Origin: Ardenticatenaceae bacterium
GTDB taxonomy: Bacteria; Chloroflexota; Anaerolineae; Promineifilales; Promineifilaceae
Reading direction: 5' to 3'
Length of the DNA: 64,000 nt
Assembly (NCBI GenBank): GCA_020634565.1
Contig: JACKBN010000003.1
Coordinates: 62,001-126,000, forward strand
The notes under the pieces are model-generated. The model had not been told where the DNA came from. It did not search any database and saw only the letters and a list, made by a program, of their open reading frames with translations. Positions 35,496 through 44,319 of this stretch are shown piece after piece (position 1 is the first letter of the stretch; each line of letters starts with the position of its first letter). Made by a program: the position numbers and the translations under genes.

Positions 35496-35822
35496 ATGGT
35501 TCGCATTCCAACACATCGATCACCAACACATCCCGGTGAAATGCTGCTGGAGGAGTTTTTACTCCCTATGAATCTCACTCAGCGAGAGTTAGCTGATGGG
35601 ATTCATGTGCCTTACCAGCGTATTAATGAAATTATCAACGGCCGTCGCGGTATTACCCCCAGCACCGCCTTACGATTGGCAAAATTTTTTGGCACATCAG
35701 CCGGATTTTGGATGAATTTACAACTGCGATGGGACCTCTACCACGTCCAACAGTCTGAGGCGCGCGAATTGCAAACAATACAACCGTTCACAGATGCCAC
35801 ACCCCCAACACTAGCCGCCTAA
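35496..35822 (+). CDS. higA: HigA-type antitoxin (XRE/HTH)
   Basis: 108 residues, AGGAG six bases before the ATG. The N-terminal HPGEMLLEEFLLPMNLTQRELA and helix-turn-helix VPYQRINEIINGRRGITPSTALRLAKFFGT are the HigA/VapI family signature. It should bind and neutralise HigB and repress the operon through the palindrome at 35158-35178. One ACGGCCGT lies in the NGR codons at 35640. The last four bases overlap the stop of the convergent iclR gene (35819-35822). Confidence 0.9.
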   Translation: MVRIPTHRSPTHPGEMLLEEFLLPMNLTQRELADGIHVPYQRINEIINGRRGITPSTALRLAKFFGTSAGFWMNLQLRWDLYHVQQSEARELQTIQPFTDATPPTLAA

Positions 35823-36610
35823 CCCGACTCCCAACCCAGCTTGGCGGAGATGCGCTGGGCAGTTTGCTTAACTAACTGCCCCATCTCTGGCTCCCGCGCG
35901 GCGGGGAAGCGAATGGCCGGTGCGCCCAAACTGATGGCCGCAACTACCTGGCCATCGTGGTTAAACAGCGGCGCCCCCACCACAATCAACCCTTCTTCCA
36001 ACCATTCCTGCAAATACGAGTAGCCACGCTGGCGGGTTTGGGCCAGTTCCTGGTGAATTACGGCCGTATCCGTCACCGTTTTGGGGGTTAGTTTGGGCAG
36101 ATGCTGGCCCAGCACCGCCGCCACCCGCTCGTCTGGCAAGTGCGCCAGCATTGCAATGCCGGTGGATGTGGCAAACATCGGCCAGCGCGTGCCCAGCGAT
36201 TGCGAACTGCCCATCAGATGGTTGCCAATCACCTCGTCGATGATCAGCACGTGGTCCTCACCCGACAAGATTTCCAGCGTGGCGGTTTCTCCCGTAGCAG
36301 CGGCCATTTGCTCTAGCTCTGGCTTGACCAACGAGCGTAAATCGTTGGCCCGCAAGGCACGCCCACCCAGCACCACAATCTCCGGCCCAAGCATGTACGT
36401 TTCGGCAGACGGCCGTCTCGCCACCATCCCCTCACTTTCCAATGCGGTCAGCAGCCGAAACGTGGTGGTTTTATTCAGCCCTACCTCCTGCGCCAGCTCC
36501 GCCAAGCCCCATTCGCGCCGCTCATCGTCAAACGCTTTCAGCAGCGACATGGCGCGCAAAACAGATTGGGTGCCGGGATAGGGCTGGGTCTTGCCAGTAG
36601 ATCGGGACAT
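35819..36610 (-). CDS. IclR-family transcriptional regulator
   Basis: 263 residues. The N-terminal winged helix (residues about 15-75: SVLRAMSLLKAFDDE, GLAELAQEVGLNKTTTFRLLTALE) binds DNA, and the C-terminal IclR effector domain (about 90-255; ends GAPAIRFPAAREPEMGQLVKQTAQRI) binds a small metabolite. The ATG at 36608-36610 has no clear ribosome-binding site, and a palindromic repeat lies directly upstream. Likely target is the neighbouring lysine aminomutase gene, by position only. Its 3' third is duplicated at 34881-35132. Confidence 0.85.
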   Translation of the reverse strand: MSRSTGKTQPYPGTQSVLRAMSLLKAFDDERREWGLAELAQEVGLNKTTTFRLLTALESEGMVARRPSAETYMLGPEIVVLGGRALRANDLRSLVKPELEQMAAATGETATLEILSGEDHVLIIDEVIGNHLMGSSQSLGTRWPMFATSTGIAMLAHLPDERVAAVLGQHLPKLTPKTVTDTAVIHQELAQTRQRGYSYLQEWLEEGLIVVGAPLFNHDGQVVAAISLGAPAIRFPAAREPEMGQLVKQTAQRISAKLGWESG

Positions 36611-36616
36611 CTGAGA

Positions 36617-36676
36617 GTAATTGGGTAATTGGTAATTAAGTAATTGAGCGCTGCCGAATTACCCAATTACCAATTA
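36617..36676. repeat. TAATTGG-type tandem/inverted repeat, copy 1
   Basis: Short words TAATTGG/TAATTGA are iterated on the left and their complements on the right. GTAATTGGGTAATT (36617-36630) and AATTACCCAATTAC (36657-36670) are perfect 14-bp arms. It lies between the iclR and lysine aminomutase genes. A second copy is at 45203-45271. Confidence 0.65.
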
Positions 36677-36690
36677 CAAATCATAAAAAA

Positions 36691-38118
36691 TCACGCTTCG
36701 TCTTGCTTATCTTCCTCAGCGTCTGTGCCATCTTTAAGCTGCGGCGCGACGGGAATATTGCTGGTGTCGATGCTGCCCACACCCAACGGCGTCCACTTTT
36801 GGGCGATTTCACCGCTGCGCAGCCGGTGCTCTGAACCACCACGAGACCGCGTATCTGCAAACCCTTCCGGCTCGATGCTCATCTTTTGCCCTTGCAGCAA
36901 GCCATGAATGCCTTCCTGCCCCGGTTCCGGGCGCGGCTCGATGAGCGCTTCTTGCGGTTTGATTATTTCGGGATCGTAATCCAGCGGTTCCTGGTAAGTG
37001 GTCATGAACCCTTCGAAGTTACGCAGCACCGTCTTGCCCGGTGACTGCGAGATGACGTAGTTGGGCTGTACTGGAATCTTGCCGCCACCGCCGGGGGCAT
37101 CCACCACGTAGGTGGGCACCGCGTAACCAGAGGTGTGGCCGCGCAGCCCCTCGATGATTTCGATGCCTTTGCTCACAGAAGTGCGCAGATGGCCGGAACC
37201 TTCCACGAGATCGCATTGGTAGAGGTAATACGGCCGTACCCGAATCTTCACCAAATCATGGACCAGCTTGCGCTGAATTGCTACGGAGTCATTGATGCCC
37301 GCCAGCAGCACGCTTTGGTTGCCCAATGGCACGCCTGCCCGCGTCAGCCGGTCGGCGGCAGCAGCCAGTTCGGGCGTAATTTCTTTGGGATGGTTCACAT
37401 GGATGTTGAGCCAGAACGGATGGTACTTGCTCACCATCTCGCAGAACTGCTCATCCACGCGCATTGGCAAGAAAACCGGTACGCGGGAACCGATGCGAAT
37501 GATTTCCACGTGCGGAATGGCGCGCAAGCGACCCAAGATCATATCAACCAGTTTCGGTGCCAGCACCATCGGATCACCGCCAGAAAGCAGCACGTCGCGG
37601 ATTTGTGGCGTGCGCTCGATGTAGTCGATTTGGGCATCAAACTCGGCGCGGCTGAACGTTTGCGTGGGGTCGCCGACGATGCGGCTGCGGGTGCAGTAGC
37701 GACAGTAGCTGGCGCACTGGGTGGTAATGAGCATCAGCACGCGGTCGGGGTAGCGGTGTACCAGTCCCGGCACGGGGGAATGTTTGTCTTCCGCCAGCGA
37801 ATCTTCCATCATAGATTGGAACGGTACCATTTCGGAGTCGGTGGGGATCACCTGCTTGCGCACCGGGCAGTTGGGATCATCGGGGTCGATGAGGCTGGCA
37901 AAGTAAGGGGTAATATCCACCCGGAACAGGCCATTGGCGCTCAATGCCTTGCGCTCGGACTCGGTGAGATTGATCACCTTGCCCAATTCTTCTACGGTGT
38001 TGAGCCGATGGCTCATTTGCCAGCGCCAATCCATCCATTTTTCATCTGGCACATCGTGCCAGTAGGGGGCGCGGGTGTAAATTTGTTCGGTTATGGGTTT
38101 TGCTTCTTTTACAGCCAT
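36691..38118 (-). CDS. kamA: Lysine 2,3-aminomutase (radical SAM, KamA family)
   Basis: 475 residues from the ATG giving MAVKEAK; GAGGAG lies ten bases upstream, while the longer frame to 38145 has no such site. The radical-SAM 4Fe-4S motif CxxxCxxC is at 135, 139 and 142 (CASYCRYC). LSGGDP follows. PLP is bound by the Lys in PGGGGKIP, and the two lysine-binding Asp residues seen in clostridial KamA are present (YQCD and VVDAPGG). This separates it from EpmB-type lysyl-EF-P enzymes. It converts L-lysine to L-beta-lysine. No acetyltransferase or fermentation genes are adjacent, so product fate is unclear. Confidence 0.87.
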   Translation of the reverse strand: MAVKEAKPITEQIYTRAPYWHDVPDEKWMDWRWQMSHRLNTVEELGKVINLTESERKALSANGLFRVDITPYFASLIDPDDPNCPVRKQVIPTDSEMVPFQSMMEDSLAEDKHSPVPGLVHRYPDRVLMLITTQCASYCRYCTRSRIVGDPTQTFSRAEFDAQIDYIERTPQIRDVLLSGGDPMVLAPKLVDMILGRLRAIPHVEIIRIGSRVPVFLPMRVDEQFCEMVSKYHPFWLNIHVNHPKEITPELAAAADRLTRAGVPLGNQSVLLAGINDSVAIQRKLVHDLVKIRVRPYYLYQCDLVEGSGHLRTSVSKGIEIIEGLRGHTSGYAVPTYVVDAPGGGGKIPVQPNYVISQSPGKTVLRNFEGFMTTYQEPLDYDPEIIKPQEALIEPRPEPGQEGIHGLLQGQKMSIEPEGFADTRSRGGSEHRLRSGEIAQKWTPLGVGSIDTSNIPVAPQLKDGTDAEEDKQDEA

Positions 38119-38333
38119 TGTCGGGTTGCTCCTCTTTCGTTTCATAATGTGAAACGTGATTTCATTTTTAGCGGCAGAAGTATACTGGTTTTTGCCGAAC
38201 TTGTCAGGATGGATGACAATCAGGCGAGAAATTCACAGATTTCGCAGGAACGACACAAGCTGTCGTTGACCAGTATGAATTAAAAACGTCTGTCGGATTG
38301 GCAATCCGACCCACATTTACTGAGGAGAAAGCT

Positions 38334-38834
38334 ATGTTAATGGAAACGGCCGCTTACCTGGAACGGATCGAAGATTTACGAGCCCAAATTGGCCAGATTC
38401 TGCAAACAATGCCGCTTGAGGCGCTCAATTGGCGTCCTGATGAAGAAAGTGAGGACCATGCGATGAATTCGCTGGCGGTCATGGCGACACATGTAGCCGG
38501 GGCGGAACATTTTTGGATTGGGGAAATGGTGGGTGAACTGCCCCCGACCCGCAATCGGGATGCAGAATTTGAGGCGGTAGTGGCGCATACGGCCGTACTC
38601 ACCCAAAAGCTAGAAGAGGTACGCAAGCAAACCCGCACCATTCTGCAAAACCTGACGCAAGAAGATTTGGACGGTGTGCGCCAGGCACGGGATCGCACGG
38701 TGCCCACCCGCTGGGCCATTCTGCACGTCATCGACCACACGGCGCTGCACCTGGGGCATATGCAAATGACGGCACAGTTGTGGCAAGGTGGTCAGTCGGT
38801 GGATTCGCCACGGTGGTTTCAGCGATTGAAATAG
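38334..38834 (+). CDS. DinB/DUF664 family protein
   Basis: 166 residues from the ATG at 38334, six bases after GAGGAG (a TTG 12 codons upstream is unlikely). Four-helix-bundle DinB fold with metal-binding His residues in ATHVAGAEHFWIG (about 55-60) and HVIDHTALHLGHMQM (about 138-150). DinB-like enzymes include thiol-S-transferases that use bacillithiol or mycothiol; the substrate here is unknown. Alone in its unit. Confidence 0.75.
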   Translation: MLMETAAYLERIEDLRAQIGQILQTMPLEALNWRPDEESEDHAMNSLAVMATHVAGAEHFWIGEMVGELPPTRNRDAEFEAVVAHTAVLTQKLEEVRKQTRTILQNLTQEDLDGVRQARDRTVPTRWAILHVIDHTALHLGHMQMTAQLWQGGQSVDSPRWFQRLK

Positions 38835-38957
38835 TTGCCTAGAAAAGCCACAGAGATACTGTGTTGAAAGTTGCAACGGCCGTTCTTCATCTACCATTAA
38901 CAACTGCCAGCTATACTTGGTGCCAACAACCTGATTGACAACAGTGGAGGCAACCAA

Positions 38958-39602
38958 ATGAGACGTAAAATCTTTTTAAGTCTGGCAATTACGGCCGTTC
39001 TCACCCTAATGCTTATGGGCTGTGGCGCGGCTGAAGAGACGGAAACGGCCGTAACCAGCAGCGACGGCCAAGTTGAAGTTAGCTACACCACCCCAGCCCA
39101 GCAGGAAGGTCCCTATTACCCCGTGGACAAACCCGCCGACCGGGACAACGATCTGACGGTGCTGGATGGGGCAGCAGGTGCACCGACTGGGGAGATTGTT
39201 GCATTTGGCGGAACTTTGTACGATAGGAACGGCCGTCCCATCCCCAACGCTACCATCGAAATTTGGCAAACAGATGCCAACGGTGTTTACCTCCACCCCG
39301 GTGATCCCAGCACCGACCAACGCGACATGAATTTCCAGTTTTATGGCGAAGCCGTGACGGATGAGAACGGCACGTACAGTTTCCGCACCATTTTCCCTGG
39401 TGAGTACGAACCCCGCCCCCGCCACATCCATTTCAAGGTAAAGCTGGATGGCGAAACGCTCATCACCAGCCAGTTCTACTTTGCCAGCGACAACAGTGGC
39501 CAGCCCGCCCCACTCATCATCACCCTCACCTCCGGTGAAGATGACGCCAGTAACATCATCCAAACCGGCCAGCGCGACATCATCCTGAATTTGGAATTCT
39601 AA
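38958..39602 (+). CDS. Intradiol ring-cleavage dioxygenase-like lipoprotein
   Basis: 214 residues with lipobox LMGC (Cys22), so it is exported and lipid-anchored. All four non-haem Fe(III) ligands of intradiol dioxygenases are in place: Tyr111 (ANGVY), Tyr150 (FPGEY), His156 and His158 (RPRHIHF). The family opens catechol-type rings between the two hydroxyls. Lipid-anchored or secreted members act outside the cell, perhaps on lignin-derived aromatics. The N-terminal dimer domain of cytosolic enzymes is missing. Two octamers lie in the signal-peptide and linker codons (LAITAV, ETAV). Confidence 0.82.
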   Translation: MRRKIFLSLAITAVLTLMLMGCGAAEETETAVTSSDGQVEVSYTTPAQQEGPYYPVDKPADRDNDLTVLDGAAGAPTGEIVAFGGTLYDRNGRPIPNATIEIWQTDANGVYLHPGDPSTDQRDMNFQFYGEAVTDENGTYSFRTIFPGEYEPRPRHIHFKVKLDGETLITSQFYFASDNSGQPAPLIITLTSGEDDASNIIQTGQRDIILNLEF

Positions 39603-39642
39603 TATTTGCCACGAAGGGCACAGAGAGTGCGCTGGCATTTCA

Positions 39643-39768
39643 GTGAATACGGATCAGACAATCCTGCTAATCTTGATGATTGCAGGATTTCTTTTTGGCA
39701 TTGGGCTGATTAGAATGGGCAATTATAAACACCTCTATGGCCGCGATTGGCAAGACAAGGAAAAGTAA
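39643..39768 (+). CDS. Possible 41-residue single-span membrane protein
   Basis: GTG at 39643 to TAA at 39766-39768. The first 24 residues are a good transmembrane helix (ILLILMIAGFLFGIGLI) followed by a charged tail (GRDWQDKEK). No strong ribosome-binding site is visible, and its 5' part runs through an AATCCTGCTAATCTTGAT word of a type often found in intergenic repeats. It may be real or a chance frame. Confidence 0.3.
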   Translation: MNTDQTILLILMIAGFLFGIGLIRMGNYKHLYGRDWQDKEK

Positions 39769-39889
39769 GATTCAGCGGTTGAAGTTACGCTCCAAATAAG
39801 CTAGAATGTTTCCAACGTATCCGATTATCAACAACATCTGTAACCCAACCGATTCACCACGAAATACCCAAAACAACTCAATATTTGTC

Positions 39890-39983
39890 AGGACTTACGC
39901 AGATTGGACCAATTTCCAACGAGAGCAGTCTGCAAGCTCCAAAATTAAATTGGTCCAATCTTTTTGGTAACTGCGTAAGCCCT
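39890..39983. repeat. MITE-like palindromic element (AGATTGG family, copy 2)
   Basis: The outer arms AGGACTTACGCAG (39890-39902) and CTGCGTAAGCCCT (39971-39983) pair with one mismatch. Just inside are AGATTGGACCAATTT (39901-39915) and its perfect complement (39947-39961). About 94 bases long with no coding capacity, as expected of a small non-autonomous mobile element. Confidence 0.65.
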
Positions 39984-40033
39984 AATTCGTAAGCAAAACC
40001 CCGGTAAATTTTTAGCTGTTCGTCTGGCAACTT

Positions 40034-40543
40034 ATGTTCCGAAAATGGCTGCCTCTGGTTTTCATACTTTGCTTTAGCGGCTGCATGCCAGCCGTGAACG
40101 ATTTGGGGCCGCCTCCCCAAACAACAAATCCAACAATGCAACCGGAAAGCGTGGCAACAGTGGATGAAACGCTTCAGAGGCTGGCGGCCGATTTTATCTC
40201 GCTGCGTACGGCCGTTGGCCAATTCAACGGTGGCTCCTGGAACCCGGATGTAGACGAATGGCAAGGCCCCAAACACAGCATCATGCTCGACCTGGGCCAG
40301 CAGTTGGGCAACGGCCGTTTCACCTGCACCCAGCTCACCAACTTACTCCAACCACCAGACCATAGCGTCCAAGGAGGTGATCCCCTGCATGAACTGATTC
40401 AAGCGGTACCCGCTGGCGCGGCCGCAGCCGACGAAACCACCCAATTTTTGGTGTATGAATGGCGCGGCACCCACGATTTTTTGTTTTTTGTGTGTGAAAA
40501 CGGCCGTGTCACTGCCGCCGACTGGTGGTACGCGGGCGAATAA
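40034..40543 (+). CDS. Lipoprotein of unknown function
   Basis: 169 residues. Signal peptide with lipobox FSGC (Cys17). A Pro/Thr-rich stretch (25-40) leads to a globular part with several Trp residues and two Cys (in RFTCTQL and FFVCENG) that could pair. I recognise no family. The octamer encodes parts of it directly (RTAVGQ, NGRF, NGRV). It lies 86 bases before the M14 peptidase gene in the same direction and may share its transcript. Confidence 0.55.
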   Translation: MFRKWLPLVFILCFSGCMPAVNDLGPPPQTTNPTMQPESVATVDETLQRLAADFISLRTAVGQFNGGSWNPDVDEWQGPKHSIMLDLGQQLGNGRFTCTQLTNLLQPPDHSVQGGDPLHELIQAVPAGAAAADETTQFLVYEWRGTHDFLFFVCENGRVTAADWWYAGE

Positions 40544-40629
40544 TTTACACCATCCACCTTTCCTCAGGTCACATCCCTCCCAACCCAACGCCGCCCAACC
40601 CCTGGGAGATTCTCGCAAAGGAGTAACAG

Positions 40630-43600
40630 ATGAAAAAATGGCGACTTCTCTTATTATTTGGCCTTGTTGGGCTGCTGGCAGCCATTGCCATGCCCAATCG
40701 TGCCCAGGAAATAGCGCAAGTTCACGCTGGACCATTAGAGGGAGATGGTTTGGTCGTGCGCGTCTACTTTGATGATATTACCACCGCTCGGCAGATAGCC
40801 ATCACCTACGAACCGTTGGAATCTGATTACAGCAAAGGGTATCTGCTGCTGGCCGTTAATGAAGAAGAATTGGCGCAGCTAGAAACCACCGGCCTGCAAT
40901 TTGAAATCGACGACACGTTAACGGAGCAATATGCGCCGCACAATAATTTAGCGCCCGTCATTCCCGGTATTCAAACGATTTCAGGTTACTCTTGCTACCG
41001 CACAGTGGAAGAAACATTTGCTACGGCCGCTTCGCTGGCGGCCAACTATCCGACGCTGGCGTCTTGGGGTGATTTTGGGGATTCCTGGGAAAAAACACAA
41101 GGTTTGGGCGGCTATGATATGCAGGTGTTGCGGCTGACAAATACGGCCGTTCCCGGTCCCAAACCAATCATCTTCATCACCAGCGCCATTCATGCCCGCG
41201 AGTACACCACAGCGGAACTAACCACGCGGCTGGCTGAATTCCTGGTCACCAACTACGGCATCGACGCAGACGCCACCTGGATTTTGGATCATCACGAGGT
41301 TCACTTTATGCTGCAAACCAACCCAGACGGCCGTAAATTCGCCGAATCGGGCATTTTGTGGCGCAAAAACACCAACCAGAGCTATTGCAGCCCCACCAGC
41401 AACAACCGAGGGGCCGATCTCAACCGCAACTTCCCCTACAACTGGGGCTGCTGCGGTGGCTCCAGCACCAACCAGTGCGATGCCACCTATCGCGGAGCCA
41501 GCGCCGCTTCTGAACCAGAAACCCAGGCAGTGGTCAACTACATTCAAAACACCTTCGTCGATAATCGCGGAGCTGGCGACAGTGCCCCGGCACCGCTAAA
41601 CACCGAAGGCATCTACCTGGACATCCACAGCTCCGGCCGTTTGCTGCTCTGGCCCTGGGGGCACACCAGCACGCCCGCGCCCAACGGCACGCAGCTGCAA
41701 ACATTGGGGCGCAAGCTGGCCTACTTCAACGGCCACACGCCGCAGCAATCCATCGGCCTCTACCCCACCGATGGCACCACCACCTCCTTTGCCTATGGCG
41801 AGATGGGCGTGGCGGCATTCACTTACGAGCTAGGCACAGAATTTTTTGAATCGTGCAGCTACTTCGAGAACACGCTGCTCCCCGACAACATGCCCTCGCT
41901 CATGTACGCGCTCAAAGTGGTGCGCGCGCCGTACATCACCCCGGCTGGCCCCGATGCGCTTAACGTCGCCCTCGATTTTGGCTCTGACCCCGCCGGTGTG
42001 CCCGCCGGTACGGCCGTAAATTTAACAGCCAGCATCGATGACGGCCGTTACAACAACAGCAACGGCACCGAACCCACCCAGGCCATCGCCGCCGCTGAAT
42101 ATTATCTGGATACGCCACCTTGGGACGGGGGAACGGCAGTTCCCCTCAGCGCCAGCGATGGCAGTTTCAACAGCTCAGTGGAAGGGGCCACCGCCGCCAT
42201 CGACACGACCGGCTTTAGCCAGGGCCAACACATCCTGTTCGTGCGCGGTCAGGATGCCAACGGCAACTGGGGTGCCGTCAGCGCCGTCTTCCTCTACATC
42301 GACGACAACGCCCCACCACCCCCCACAACCGTTTTCTTTGACGACTTTGAAAGCGACCTCGGCTGGACAACCAATCCCAGCGGCACCGACACGGCCACCA
42401 CCGGCCAATGGGAACGGGCCAATCCCCAGGAAACCAGCTCCAGCGGCGTGAAGCAGCTCGGCACCACCGTCAGCGGCAACAACGACCTGGTGACTGGTTC
42501 GCTGGCAGGCAGCAGCGTCGGCACCTACGACATCGACAACGGCGTCACCTCGGTGCGCTCGCCCAATATCGTCCTGCCCACCAGCAGCGATATTGATCTT
42601 TCCTTTTCCTATTACCTGGCCCATCTGGATAATGCCACCAGCGACGACTTTTTGCGCGTCAGTCTGGTGAGCGGCTCGACCACCCTGCTGTTTGAAGAGT
42701 TGGGCAGTGGCGACAACGACAATGCCGCCTGGGCCGAGTTCACCAGCGACATCACCAGTTTTGCTGGACAAACCGTGTATCTTTTGATTGAAGCAGCGGA
42801 TGCCAGCGGTGGCAGTTTAATTGAAGCGGCCGTTGACGATGTGCGGATTACGGCCGTTGATTCTGGTCCCACCCCCACGCCATCACCCACAGCCCCACCA
42901 CCCACGCCGACCAACACGCCCACGCCAACAAACACCCCAACACCGACCAGCACACCATTACCCCCAACGGCAACGCCAACGGCTGGCCCGACCAACACCC
43001 CCACCAACACGCCGCTGCCGCCAACGGCCACCAATACCCCGCTGCCAACCGCCACAGCTACGAATACACCCATTCCCACGGCGACCAACACGCCTGCCCC
43101 GCCCACACCAACACCCACCACACCAGCCAGCGGCACCATCTTCTTCGATGACTTTGAGACCAACCAGGGCTGGACTGTGAATCCGAACGGCACCGACACA
43201 GCGACCACAGGTCAGTGGGAACGGGCCAATCCGGAAGAAACCAATTCCAGCGGCATCAAGCAGTTGGGCACCACCGTCAGCGGCAGCAATGATCTGGTGA
43301 CGGGCGCTTTGGCAGGCAGCAGCGTCGGTAGTTTCGACATCGACAATGGCGTCACCTCCATTCGCTCGCCCAACATCAGCTTGCCGACTGGCCCCGACAT
43401 CACGCTGTCGTTCAGCTACTACCTGGCCCACCTGAACAACGCCACCAGCGCCGACTTTTTGCGAGTAACGGCCGTTGGTAGCAGCAGCCAGGTTGTTTTT
43501 GAGGAACTTGGGGCAGGCGACGATGATGATGGCGTCTGGGACACCGCTTCCATGAGCCTCAACGCCTTTGCTGGCCAAACCATCTATCTCCTGATTGAAG

Positions 43601-44133
43601 CCGCCGATGCAAGCGGCGGCAGTTTGGTAGAAGCGGGGATCGACGATGTGGAAATCACGGCTGGCGCGCCACCCGCTTGTGTCACCTACACCAGCACAGA
43701 CGTGCCGATTGCCCTACCGAATGGCACCACTGCCATCAGTTCGCAGCTAACCATTGGCGCAGTCGGTACCATTGCTGATTTAGATGTGACTGTTGACATG
43801 GCTCACGCCTGGGTCGGCGATTTGAGCATGGTGTTGACGCATCAGGATACGGGAACGGCCGTTACCATCATTGACCGCCCCGGTGTACCAGCCAGCAGCT
43901 ACGGCTGCGCCAACGACAACATCCTGGCCACGCTGGACGACGAAGCCAGCCTGCCCGCCGAAAATCAGTGCGGCACTCCGGCACTGAGCGGGTCACTCAC
44001 CCCCAACAACGCGCTCTCCGCCTTCGATGGCGAAAGCGGCAGCGGCACCTGGCAGCTCACCGTCACCGACAACTACACCTCGGCCGACGCGGGCACGTTG
44101 AACGGCTGGAGCATTACGGTCTGTACGCCATAG
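40630..44133 (+). CDS. Large secreted M14 zinc carboxypeptidase, multidomain
   Basis: 1167 residues; AAGGAG before the ATG. Signal peptide 1-26. The M14 catalytic domain (about 115-440) has zinc ligands His188 and Glu191 (HARE), His333 (DIHSSGR) and catalytic Glu400 (YELGTE). Then come a beta domain (about 445-560), a jelly-roll/MAM-like domain (FFDDFES..GW, 564-745), an 88-residue Thr/Pro-rich linker (about 746-833), a second copy of the jelly-roll domain (834-1014) and a proprotein-convertase P-type domain (about 1016-1167). It digests peptides outside the cell. It lacks the YLP tail, so its attachment, if any, differs from the propeller proteins. Confidence 0.88.
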   Translation: MKKWRLLLLFGLVGLLAAIAMPNRAQEIAQVHAGPLEGDGLVVRVYFDDITTARQIAITYEPLESDYSKGYLLLAVNEEELAQLETTGLQFEIDDTLTEQYAPHNNLAPVIPGIQTISGYSCYRTVEETFATAASLAANYPTLASWGDFGDSWEKTQGLGGYDMQVLRLTNTAVPGPKPIIFITSAIHAREYTTAELTTRLAEFLVTNYGIDADATWILDHHEVHFMLQTNPDGRKFAESGILWRKNTNQSYCSPTSNNRGADLNRNFPYNWGCCGGSSTNQCDATYRGASAASEPETQAVVNYIQNTFVDNRGAGDSAPAPLNTEGIYLDIHSSGRLLLWPWGHTSTPAPNGTQLQTLGRKLAYFNGHTPQQSIGLYPTDGTTTSFAYGEMGVAAFTYELGTEFFESCSYFENTLLPDNMPSLMYALKVVRAPYITPAGPDALNVALDFGSDPAGVPAGTAVNLTASIDDGRYNNSNGTEPTQAIAAAEYYLDTPPWDGGTAVPLSASDGSFNSSVEGATAAIDTTGFSQGQHILFVRGQDANGNWGAVSAVFLYIDDNAPPPPTTVFFDDFESDLGWTTNPSGTDTATTGQWERANPQETSSSGVKQLGTTVSGNNDLVTGSLAGSSVGTYDIDNGVTSVRSPNIVLPTSSDIDLSFSYYLAHLDNATSDDFLRVSLVSGSTTLLFEELGSGDNDNAAWAEFTSDITSFAGQTVYLLIEAADASGGSLIEAAVDDVRITAVDSGPTPTPSPTAPPPTPTNTPTPTNTPTPTSTPLPPTATPTAGPTNTPTNTPLPPTATNTPLPTATATNTPIPTATNTPAPPTPTPTTPASGTIFFDDFETNQGWTVNPNGTDTATTGQWERANPEETNSSGIKQLGTTVSGSNDLVTGALAGSSVGSFDIDNGVTSIRSPNISLPTGPDITLSFSYYLAHLNNATSADFLRVTAVGSSSQVVFEELGAGDDDDGVWDTASMSLNAFAGQTIYLLIEAADASGGSLVEAGIDDVEITAGAPPACVTYTSTDVPIALPNGTTAISSQLTIGAVGTIADLDVTVDMAHAWVGDLSMVLTHQDTGTAVTIIDRPGVPASSYGCANDNILATLDDEASLPAENQCGTPALSGSLTPNNALSAFDGESGSGTWQLTVTDNYTSADAGTLNGWSITVCTP

Positions 44134-44257
44134 TTGCTCTATCCAAAAAGCCACAGGCTTGTGCTGAGCGCAGCCGAAGCAGGAAAAAGAGATTTTTGAG
44201 GGACCTCTGACTCTTAGCTCTCTGTGAACTCTGTGGCAAAAACTAAATTTTTATAGC

Positions 44258-44293
44258 AAAAACGGCCGTTTCCTGTGGGGAACGGCCGTTTTT
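44258..44293. terminator. Intrinsic terminator built from two ACGGCCGT octamers
   Basis: AAAAACGGCCGTT (44258-44270) and AACGGCCGTTTTT (44281-44293) pair over 13 bp around the loop TCCTGTGGGG. A/T-runs lie on both sides. It separates the convergent M14 peptidase and DDAH-like genes and can end both. Each arm is itself the octamer. Confidence 0.85.
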
Positions 44294-44319
44294 ATTCAAA
44301 TTCCTGGGGTTGGGTTCAG

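Noticed and set aside
37135..38283. 382-codon plus-strand frame opposite lysine aminomutase
   Set aside because: High G+C third positions of the real gene leave the opposite frame open; it is His-rich and matches nothing, while the minus strand encodes an intact enzyme.
42868..43129. ACC/CCC-rich stretch as a DNA microsatellite
   Set aside because: It is in frame and gives a Thr/Pro linker of a kind common in secreted Chloroflexota proteins.
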